Below are positions 22,554 to 30,887 of a stretch of DNA of 33,392 nucleotides, piece by piece. The translations under genes and the position numbers were made by a program. The stretch is from assembly GCF_001696715.1 (NCBI RefSeq), contig NZ_MBFM01000001.1, positions 701,383-734,774 on the forward strand. The letters are read 5' to 3'. The notes below the pieces were generated by a model, which was given only the letters and a program-made list of their open reading frames with translations, was not told where the DNA came from and made no database searches. The stretch is from Thauera phenolivorans (GTDB lineage Bacteria > Pseudomonadota > Gammaproteobacteria > Burkholderiales > Rhodocyclaceae). Within the stretch, counting starts at the first letter, position 1; the number at the start of each line of letters is the position of its first letter.

Positions 22554-24331
22554 GTCGCGTCGACGGTCGCCGCCCTGCGCCGCAGGACGGTGAAGGTGGT
22601 GCCGCGGCTCGACCTGCCGCGATCGTCGCTGACGATCATCACGCGGCCCTCGCCGAGCGAGGTCAGGCCCTCGAAGTTGTCGGCCTCGGCCGGGCGGTCG
22701 AGGACGGCGAGCTCGCGCACCGGACAGACCTGCCCGTCCGCGCACGCGGCCAGATCGACCTCGCTCAGCACCACCATCAAAGTCCTGCCCTTGCCCTTGC
22801 CCGCTTCGGCGCGCTCGAGCACCAGCAGGCGGCCGTCGTCCATCACGTCCATGCCCTTGAGGCGCGCGTTGCGGGCCGGATGGCTGGGAAAGGACCAGGC
22901 GCGATCGCGCCCGACCACCCGGTGGTGGCCCGCGCGCTCGCCTTCCAGCGGCGCCTCGGCGGCCACCAGCAAACCGTGCTCAGGATGCATGGCGACCGCC
23001 TCGAGCATCGCGTTGTCGCGACGGAAGCGCGCCGGATCGTCCAGCCCGCCGGGCAGCGGCAGGATGCCGAGCGGCTGGCCGGCGAGGGAGTAGCGGATCA
23101 CCCGCGGCTCGCCTTCGGTCGACACCAGCAGTTCGCTGTTGCCCTTGATGCCGTCGTCGGCGCCGGTCACGGCGAGGCCTTCGGCATCCACGCCGGCGCC
23201 GCTGCCCGGCGGCGGCGCGAGCCGGCTGGCCGCGATCGGCTCGACCTCGAGCTGGCCGCTGGCGCCGAGCTCGACGCTGAAGCGGAACAGCACGCCACGA
23301 TCGGAAACCGCATACAACCGCCGCTCGTCGGCATCCCAGGCCAGGCCCGAAAGCTCGGAGATGCGCTCGCCGTCCACCGCGGCACCGATCACCCGCAGGG
23401 TGGCCGCGACCGTGAGCGGTTCGGCGGCCTCGGCCTGCATCAGGGGCGCAAGCAGGGCCGCAGCGATCGACAGCATGCCCGCGAGCCGGCGCAGCGGCCG
23501 ACGTGCGACGCGGTGCGCGACCGCGTGCGCCGGGGTCGCCACGGGGCGACGCGGCGGCTCGACCTCGAGCTTGCGCAGCGCGGGCAGGAACTTGTTGTGG
23601 CGCTCCACCGCTTCCAGCGCTGCCATGCCCACGCAGTACTTGGAGCAACGCGAGGTCGGGTGCTGGTGCAGCGCGCGCAGGATCTTGTCGGCGATGCCGT
23701 TGCCATTGGCCGACTTGGTCTCGACGATGAAGACATCGGGCGGGGTCATGCGTTGCCGCCCGCCCTTGCGAAACAGCAGCCTGCTGTCGATGGTCATGCG
23801 TTCGCCGCCTTCCCGCGCCACCAGCGTCACGCGCTGATAGCGCATCTCGATCACCGCCTGCAGCGTGTGGCGGAAGGGCTCGCCGTACTGCTTGCGATAG
23901 GCCGAATCCACATGGGCACAGGCCTGTTCGTCGAGCATCCCGTACTTGTCCACCGTGTAGTCGAGCCGCTTCTTGACGGTGATGCCGCGCTTGTCCTTGA
24001 GCTTGACCTCGACGAAGCACAGCTGCGCGTCGGTGTATTTGCGCACCCGCACCTTGCAGCGGCGGCGCCGGCCCTGGTGGTGGTCGTAGTAGCTGTGGAG
24101 CTCCTCGTCGTCGAAGTAGCAGGTCTCGTAGGTGAAGGCGCGCTTGCCGTCGATCTCGAGGACCTCGAAGTGCTGCGCCAGTTCGGCGAGCGCCTCGCGC
24201 AGCACGCTCTCGCGCACCACGTACTTGTTGTCCAGGCGTTCGAGCATGGCGGCCTTGACGTTCAGGGCCGCGAGCGTGATCGGGGTGAATTCGGCGAACA
24301 GGGGTCGCGCACGGTCGATGGTGTGGCTCAT
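22529..24331 (-). CDS. VTC polyphosphate-polymerase domain fused to a phytase-like domain
   Basis: A 600-residue three-part protein. Residues 1-255 match the VTC domain, the fold of the yeast polyphosphate polymerase Vtc4: ERLDNKYVV (31-39), KVRVRKY (93-99), FVEVKLKD (107-114), VKKRLDY (119-125), MRYQR (163-167), DSRLLFR (182-188) and VETKS (203-207) supply the tunnel of basic residues plus the metal-binding Glu. Residues 275-303 form an Arg-rich hydrophobic segment like a signal anchor, ending AEAA. Residues 305-590 resemble the esterase-like phytase family (ELSGLAWD, LYAVSDRG, DAEGLAV, DNFEGLTSLGEGRVMIVSDD). Predicted topology is polymerase inside and phytase-like domain in the periplasm. 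It follows the DUF4956 gene by 30 bp. The reading frame is continuous, so this is one protein unless there is an internal start. Confidence 0.82.
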   Translation of the reverse strand: MSHTIDRARPLFAEFTPITLAALNVKAAMLERLDNKYVVRESVLREALAELAQHFEVLEIDGKRAFTYETCYFDDEELHSYYDHHQGRRRRCKVRVRKYTDAQLCFVEVKLKDKRGITVKKRLDYTVDKYGMLDEQACAHVDSAYRKQYGEPFRHTLQAVIEMRYQRVTLVAREGGERMTIDSRLLFRKGGRQRMTPPDVFIVETKSANGNGIADKILRALHQHPTSRCSKYCVGMAALEAVERHNKFLPALRKLEVEPPRRPVATPAHAVAHRVARRPLRRLAGMLSIAAALLAPLMQAEAAEPLTVAATLRVIGAAVDGERISELSGLAWDADERRLYAVSDRGVLFRFSVELGASGQLEVEPIAASRLAPPPGSGAGVDAEGLAVTGADDGIKGNSELLVSTEGEPRVIRYSLAGQPLGILPLPGGLDDPARFRRDNAMLEAVAMHPEHGLLVAAEAPLEGERAGHHRVVGRDRAWSFPSHPARNARLKGMDVMDDGRLLVLERAEAGKGKGRTLMVVLSEVDLAACADGQVCPVRELAVLDRPAEADNFEGLTSLGEGRVMIVSDDRGRSSRGTTFTVLRRRAATVDATYSTGAKP

Positions 24332-24361
24332 GTCGGTCTCCGGGGCTCGGGCGGGTGATGC

Positions 24362-24946
24362 TCAATGCTTGCGGTAGAAGACGTTGATGCGCGCCATGTC
24401 GTTGATGTAGTCGAGCGTGGTGATCTGGTAGGACATCACCTCCACGCCGAGACGGGCAGAGAGATCGGCGCGCATGACCTCGGGCCTGGACAGGGCGTGG
24501 GCGTCGATCTTGTCGAGGGTGATCTTGACGCCGTCGGCCGAGCGCAGGATGCGCGGGTGGTCGATGATCCAGGCCGCGAGCAGGATCAGCGCCGCGACGG
24601 TGGCGACGAACTCGAGGGTCGTGCCCTGCACCGAACAGATCACCGCGATCGCCACGCTGCCGAAGAAGTAGGTGATCTCGGTCTTGCTGATCTGCTCGGA
24701 ACGCAGCGAGAACAGCGCCAGGATGGCGAACAGGCCGAAGCCGGCGGCGACGCTGAATTCCACCGAGGACAGGATGGTCAGCACCGCGAACGCGAAAATG
24801 TTGAACATCGCGGCGGCGGTGACCAGCTCCTTGTCACGATAGCGGCGGTAGTACATGCCGAACACCAGGGCGACCATCGCGGCGATGTCGATCGCGAAAC
24901 GGGCGACGAGTTCGATGACGACGGCCTGGCTGAAGTCGGGGCTCAT
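24362..24946 (-). CDS. DUF4956 membrane protein
   Basis: A 194-residue membrane protein with about four or five hydrophobic segments in the first 130 residues (near 11-30, 43-61, 66-82, 92-110 and 113-130). A soluble C-terminal domain follows (DGVKITLDKIDAHALS and LGVEVMSYQITTLDYINDMARINVFYR). It fits DUF4956, a family commonly found next to VTC-domain genes in bacteria, suggesting a membrane partner for the polymerase, perhaps in polymer export or anchoring. The start at 24946 has GGAGAG upstream. A Pho-box-like repeat lies 111 bp upstream. Confidence 0.82.
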   Translation of the reverse strand: MSPDFSQAVVIELVARFAIDIAAMVALVFGMYYRRYRDKELVTAAAMFNIFAFAVLTILSSVEFSVAAGFGLFAILALFSLRSEQISKTEITYFFGSVAIAVICSVQGTTLEFVATVAALILLAAWIIDHPRILRSADGVKITLDKIDAHALSRPEVMRADLSARLGVEVMSYQITTLDYINDMARINVFYRKH

Positions 24947-25056
24947 TTTTTCTCTCCAACGGTTGGGGTTGTGCGGGCTTCTCGCCGGGCGTGCTCTCGT
25001 ACGCCCTTGCACCGACAACGCGCTGGAGGCGCGGCTATTCCCGCCGCGTCCCGGTT

Positions 25057-25075
25057 CTTACATTTTCGTTACAAA
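25057..25075 (-). promoter_or_regulatory. Pho-box-like direct repeat upstream of the DUF4956-VTC operon
   Basis: On the minus strand TTGTAAC (25074-25068), GAAA, ATGTAAG (25063-25057) form two seven-base direct repeats with an AT-rich four-base spacer, an 11 bp period. This is the layout of a PhoB box (CTGTCAT-N4-CTGTCAT), with TGTAA for TGTCA. It lies in an otherwise GC-rich gap ahead of the DUF4956 gene. GGAATA follows about ten bases later and could be a -10. Assignment to PhoB is inference. Confidence 0.5.
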
Positions 25076-25164
25076 CCCCGCTGCGCCGCCTCACCGCATG
25101 GCGCACAGCGCCTGATGGAAGCCGTCCGCGGCACCGGCCGCGTGGCGACGGCCTCGACCAGCCC

Positions 25165-26511
25165 TCAGCCCGCAACTTCGGGCCGGGGATTTTCGAGGAA
25201 GAAGCGCATCATTTCCCCGGTCGCATCCGGTCCCTTCGGATCGGTATAGGAGCCACTCGCGCTGCCGCCGGACCACGCATGGCCGGCACCGTGGATGAGC
25301 CAATGCTCGGCGATCGCCTGGCCGTCGATTCGCTGGTAGAGGGTGCGGGTGTACGCATGGCCCTGCGGCACCTGTCCGCGCTGCACGGTGACGCGCGGTT
25401 CGGGCGCGCCCTGCGTGCGCTGCGGCGCGGTGGGCGGCATGCACTGGGAGATCACCTGGTCGCCGTTGCCCGGATGGACGGTGGTGTCACGGTCGCCATG
25501 GAAGACGATGGCGGCGACCGCCTGCGCGCCGGCGATGGTTCGGGCGTCACCCCCTAGCGGCGCGGCCCGCCCCTGTTGCATGGCCGCCAGCGCGGACGGC
25601 AGATCGCGCGCGACCGCGTGCGGCAGCCCGGAATGGATGCCGACTGCCGCGTACAGCTCGGGGTAGGTGACCGCCATCGTCATCGCCATCGCGCCGCCCG
25701 CCGACAGGCCGGCGACGTAGATGCGGCGCTGATCGACCGCGTGGGAGTCGCATACCTGACACGTCATGCCGGCGATGATCGACGGCTCGCCCTGATCGCG
25801 CTGCTGGTCGCCGCCCTTGAACCAGTTCCAGCACTTCGAGACGTTCGCACCGCCCGTCTGCGCCGGGTAGAGCACCAGGCAGTGCCGCTTTTCGGCGAGT
25901 TCGTTCATCTTCGTGCCGGCGGCGAAATCGTCCGGGTCCTGCGTGCAGCCGTGCAGCATCACCACCAGCGGCAGCGGCTGGCCGTGATACGCACTCGGCA
26001 CATACAGCCTGTAGGCCCGCGTGCCGGCGTGATTGGTAAAGGACGCGGTGAGGAACTGCGCACCCTCGGGCAAGGGCGCCGGGGCGCCCTTCGCCATCGG
26101 CTGCGCGAACGGCCCGTGCAGGGGCTGCCATTGGCCACGCAGCGCGGCGCCATCGAATCGGGGCCAGGCCGGACGAGCCGGCGACGCAGCCGCCGCCGCG
26201 GCGGATGGACCGCGCCGCGGCTGCTGCCGTGGCCTGGCCGCGGGCTCGGGGTCGACGATGACGAAGTCGGCATCGGTCGCCGGGCCGTCCTCACGCCTGG
26301 CGCGCGTGGCGCGGTGGCCGGCGGGCTCGGCGTCCATGAGGAAGACGTCGTGCTCGACCGGCGTCCCGGTGTGCGGTGTGGCGCCGGCGGCGGGCTCGGT
26401 CCCGTGGCCGCCATTGAGGGTGCGCTGGATGAGCGCGGTCGCCTCGAGCAACTGTCCGGCGCGGGTGAGGCGCAGGGCTTCGAGCATTGCGGAATTCATC
26501 GGTGCGTTCAT
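25165..26511 (-). CDS. PHB depolymerase-family esterase
   Basis: A 448-residue protein. The C-terminal ~300 residues form an alpha/beta-hydrolase of the esterase-PHB/LpqC depolymerase type: oxyanion segment LHGCTQ (186-191), lipase box GLSAGGA with Ser270, an Asp in FHGDRDTTVHPGN and a His in GAGHAWSGG. The N-terminal ~140 residues are low in complexity, rich in Ala, Pro and Arg, beginning with a short amphipathic helix (MLEALRLTRAGQLLEATALIQ). There is no signal peptide, so an intracellular substrate such as a native PHA granule is possible. The ATG at 26511 has AGGAGAG upstream. It follows the CopG-like gene by 69 bp. Confidence 0.87.
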   Translation of the reverse strand: MNAPMNSAMLEALRLTRAGQLLEATALIQRTLNGGHGTEPAAGATPHTGTPVEHDVFLMDAEPAGHRATRARREDGPATDADFVIVDPEPAARPRQQPRRGPSAAAAAASPARPAWPRFDGAALRGQWQPLHGPFAQPMAKGAPAPLPEGAQFLTASFTNHAGTRAYRLYVPSAYHGQPLPLVVMLHGCTQDPDDFAAGTKMNELAEKRHCLVLYPAQTGGANVSKCWNWFKGGDQQRDQGEPSIIAGMTCQVCDSHAVDQRRIYVAGLSAGGAMAMTMAVTYPELYAAVGIHSGLPHAVARDLPSALAAMQQGRAAPLGGDARTIAGAQAVAAIVFHGDRDTTVHPGNGDQVISQCMPPTAPQRTQGAPEPRVTVQRGQVPQGHAYTRTLYQRIDGQAIAEHWLIHGAGHAWSGGSASGSYTDPKGPDATGEMMRFFLENPRPEVAG

Positions 26512-26580
26512 TGCGGAATCTCTCCTGTGGCGCCGGCTCGCGAGCGAAAGCCGCCGAGCCGGCGCGTGACACCCTGGGGG

Positions 26581-26997
26581 TCAGTGGATGCGATCGGCCA
26601 GCGCGGCCTTGACCGCCGGGCTGGCGTGGAAGGCGCCCAGCACGACGATCGAATCGATCGTGGCGAGGGCGAGTTCGGGCGGCACGTCGTTGGCGATGCT
26701 GGCCAGGCCCAGCACCTGGATCTGCAGGGTCTGCCCGGCGGCGCGCAGCGCCTCGAGATCGGCACGCGTGTAGCGCTGCAGCCCGAGGACGAAGGTCTTG
26801 CGCGCCACCGTTTCCCGCACCACCTCGGCGTGGGTGGCCAGCTGGTTGCGGATGGCGGTGCGGATCAGGTCGGTGCGGTTGGAATAGAACCCCTCCTGCA
26901 CCAGCAGATCGATCTGCCCGAGGTCGACGACGCCGAGGTTGATGGTGATCTTCTCGCTGACTTCGCCGGCTTTCTGACGCAACTCGTGGACGCTCAT
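26581..26997 (-). CDS. CopG-like ribbon-helix-helix regulator
   Basis: A 138-residue protein. The N-terminal ~60 residues look like a ribbon-helix-helix DNA-binding domain (KITINLGVVDLGQIDLLVQEGFYSNRTDLIRTAIRNQL), with the strand, turn and two helices of the CopG/ParD/NikR type. The C-terminal part has no recognised fold and is rich in Ala, Leu and Val. I prefer the ATG at 26997 because AGGAG is six to seven bases upstream of it but directly abuts the ATG at 27003. A perfect palindrome covers its promoter region (27009-27028). It probably regulates itself and the downstream depolymerase. Confidence 0.75.
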   Translation of the reverse strand: MSVHELRQKAGEVSEKITINLGVVDLGQIDLLVQEGFYSNRTDLIRTAIRNQLATHAEVVRETVARKTFVLGLQRYTRADLEALRAAGQTLQIQVLGLASIANDVPPELALATIDSIVVLGAFHASPAVKAALADRIH

Positions 26998-27008
26998 CAC
27001 CATCTCCT

Positions 27009-27028
27009 TACCATCTATATGGATGGTA
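27009..27028 (-). promoter_or_regulatory. palindromic operator TACCATC-N6-GATGGTA
   Basis: Two perfect seven-base arms (27009-27015 and 27022-27028) flank TATATG, with the inner TATAGA on the minus strand resembling a -10 element. The site lies directly upstream of the ribbon-helix-helix gene. Short inverted repeats overlapping their own promoter are typical for this regulator class. Confidence 0.65.
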
Positions 27029-27150
27029 GTTTAGGCTCATGAGGTGTCCTGTCAAGCACGATCCGTCTGCGCACCGGGGTTTCAGCGTGAGCTGCAGGCG
27101 CGGGCGGCGCGCCGTCAACGCGGATTCGGCGTCGTTCGTCCCGGACGCTT

Positions 27151-27205
27151 GATGCCGTTAAGCATCGCGCCTTCCGTGGAATGGCGCGATGATCCCTGTT
27201 TTTTT
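27151..27205 (+). terminator. terminator-like leader structure before the hemolysin III gene
   Basis: CATCGCGCC (27163-27171) pairs perfectly with GGCGCGATG (27183-27191), and TTCC/GGAA extends it inward. Seven bases later comes a run of seven Ts (27199-27205). A competing hairpin GATGC (27151-27155) with GCATC (27162-27166) would use the same bases and prevent the terminator stem. No plus-strand gene lies just upstream, so the structure lies in the leader of the gene at 27243 and may attenuate it. Confidence 0.55.
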
Positions 27206-27242
27206 GTTGGTACCCTGAAGCTCAGAGGCAGCGGAGGCAAGG

Positions 27243-27866
27243 ATGACGACGCTGGAACGATTCAACTCGCTCAGCCACTTGCTGGGAGCGGTGGCGGCCA
27301 CGGCGGGCACGGTCCTGCTGTTGCTGGTGGCGGGGCCGCAGGGCGATCCCTGGCGGCTGACCAGTTTCAGCATCTATGGTGCCTCGCTGATCCTGCTGTA
27401 CGCCGCGTCGTCGCTGTCCCACGCGCATGACGGCAGCCGCCGCGGCATCCTCACCCGGCTGGACCACTGCAGCATCTATGTGCTCATCGCCGGCACCTAC
27501 ACCCCGTTTACCCTCGTGACCCTGCGCGGCCCCTGGGGCTGGTCCCTGTTCGGCGTGGTGTGGGGCCTGGCCCTGCTCGGCGTCCTGATCGATCTGCTAT
27601 GGAAGCAGGAGCGGCGCATCGTGCCGGTGGTCATCTATCTGATCATGGGCTGGCTGGTGGTGCTAGCCGTCGAGCCGCTGCGGCGATCGATGGATCCGGT
27701 GGGCTTCGATCTACTGGTGGCGGGCGGGCTCGCCTACACCCTGGGGGTGCCGTTCTTCGCCTTGGCCCGCTACTGGCCCATGCTCCACGCGATCTGGCAC
27801 GTGCTTGTGCTCGCCGGCAGCGTGCTGCATTACCTGGCGATTCTCTGGTATGTGGCGCCGGGATAG
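27243..27866 (+). CDS. hemolysin III-family (PAQR-like) membrane protein
   Basis: A 207-residue polytopic inner-membrane protein with about seven transmembrane segments, of the HlyIII/TrhA/YqfA group. The family's metal-site residues are visible: SSLSHAH near residue 56-62, RLDHCSIYVLIAGTYTPF near 72-89 and HAIWHVLVLAGSVLHY near 182-197. In E. coli the relative TrhA is linked to membrane-energy homeostasis; haemolysis is not its general function. The ATG at 27243 has GGAGG upstream. It converges on the SulP gene with no strong terminator seen between them. Confidence 0.9.
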   Translation: MTTLERFNSLSHLLGAVAATAGTVLLLLVAGPQGDPWRLTSFSIYGASLILLYAASSLSHAHDGSRRGILTRLDHCSIYVLIAGTYTPFTLVTLRGPWGWSLFGVVWGLALLGVLIDLLWKQERRIVPVVIYLIMGWLVVLAVEPLRRSMDPVGFDLLVAGGLAYTLGVPFFALARYWPMLHAIWHVLVLAGSVLHYLAILWYVAPG

Positions 27867-27943
27867 GCGCGCGCATTTGAACGCAAGGCGACCGGCAACG
27901 GTGATTGCTTTCCTGCGCGGGCCGGGGTTGTCGATCCGGCGCG

Positions 27944-29734
<1,791 letters not shown>

Positions 29735-29794
29735 GGGCGTCTCTGGGTCGGATCCTGGTTGGCGGCGCAATTCGGGCGACACGGCCGCGCCGCG

Positions 29795-30508
29795 CTAGTG
29801 CCCGGGCCCGCCCTCGGCCAGGCTGCCGTCCCTGGCCGGATCCATCCTGCCGCCAACGGCGGCACCTTCACCGCCACCCCCGCCCCTGCCGCCGCCGGCC
29901 CGGTCGCCCCCGCCTGCCGCCGCCCTGCCCCTGGCGCCGGCGGCCCCACCGCCTGGACGCGTCGGCCCCTGCTTCGGAATCTCCAAGCCGGCGGGGACGG
30001 GCTCGAGGTCGAGCACCTTGCGAATGAAGTCGCGCAGCGAGACCACCAGTGCGTCGGTATGGACCGGGCGCCCCGCGGCGAGATCGGTCGCCGCCTGGGC
30101 CGCCATCCGCACCTGCTCCTCGTTGCCGAGCAGGATCACGTCCGACAGCGCTGCTTCGACAGCATCACGGATCCGTCGCCTGCGATCGGACGAGCCCGAG
30201 GACGCAGTCTCCTCGCCCGTATCCGCGCCTCCGCCCCCGGCGGCCTCGGCCGGGGTCCGCTGGCTCAGGAGTTCACGCAGGTGGGTGGGATCCACCACCA
30301 GATCACCGGTGAAGGAGCCGCCCAGCGTCTTGTAGGCGGCGATCAGGGTGCGCAGGCGCTCGTTGATCTGACGGTTCTCGCGCTGGCGGCGCTGCTGCAC
30401 CGACTCCATCACCAGCAGGCGGATGCCCACCATGACGAAAGTGACCACCACCAGCCCGAGCACCGTCGTCATCACCGCCTGCCACGAACTGAAATCCAGA
30501 ATGCGCAT
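29795..30508 (-). CDS. conserved membrane-anchored protein of unknown function
   Basis: A 237-residue protein with one N-terminal membrane segment (VMTTVLGLVVVTFVMVGIRLLV, about residues 12-33). A basic, coiled-coil-like stretch follows (ESVQQRRQRENRQINERLRTLIAAYKTLGG). The middle part contains RRIRDAVEAALSDVILLGNEEQVRMAAQAATDL and LVVSLRDFIRKVLDLEPVP. The last ~55 residues are almost all Gly, Ala and Arg. I do not know a function. The ATG at 30508 is chosen because the membrane segment directly follows; the open frame extends 62 codons upstream without a better start. Probably cotranscribed with the SulP gene. Confidence 0.72.
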   Translation of the reverse strand: MRILDFSSWQAVMTTVLGLVVVTFVMVGIRLLVMESVQQRRQRENRQINERLRTLIAAYKTLGGSFTGDLVVDPTHLRELLSQRTPAEAAGGGGADTGEETASSGSSDRRRRIRDAVEAALSDVILLGNEEQVRMAAQAATDLAAGRPVHTDALVVSLRDFIRKVLDLEPVPAGLEIPKQGPTRPGGGAAGARGRAAAGGGDRAGGGRGGGGGEGAAVGGRMDPARDGSLAEGGPGH

Positions 30509-30887
30509 TTTGGAGGCCTCGCTCCGGGCTCGGCTGCCCGAACCCCATGGGATGTCCGTCCGCTCGAAACCCCGGATCCGAACCATCCATTCGCCATCGA
30601 ACAAGGCGAAAGCCGGCTGGACGGAAGCAGTCGTCGCCTGCATTCTACTTGCAGACCGATGCCGCCCGCCTGTGTCAGCGAACTGCTGATTCATTCGGAC
30701 GCCCTCCCCCGCACGATCGATGCGTCGATCCTGGCGCGCCAGCGATTACCCGCGCTCGATACCCCGGGTGCATCCCGATTGCCACGGAATCGGGGACCCT
30801 CGAACAGCCGAAAAGAACGATTTCTCCATTGGCAAAACAGCGATAATGGCAGGCTGCTCGCTTTGAACGCAATTTCAGGATTCCCGC
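30509..30887. other. intergenic region upstream of the OsmC-YcaO gene
   Basis: A 379-bp gap between divergent genes. Both promoters should lie here. A GATAAT at 30842-30847 is about 40 bp before the plus-strand gene and could be a -10, but no matching -35 is found. I see no RNA gene or repeat. Base composition falls toward the right end, in step with the lower GC of the following gene. Confidence 0.5.

Noticed and set aside
22247-24358. Plus-strand 703-codon frame opposite the VTC-phytase fusion
   Set aside because: Composition is that of an antisense shadow; the minus-strand frame carries recognisable VTC and phytase-like motifs and a ribosome binding site.
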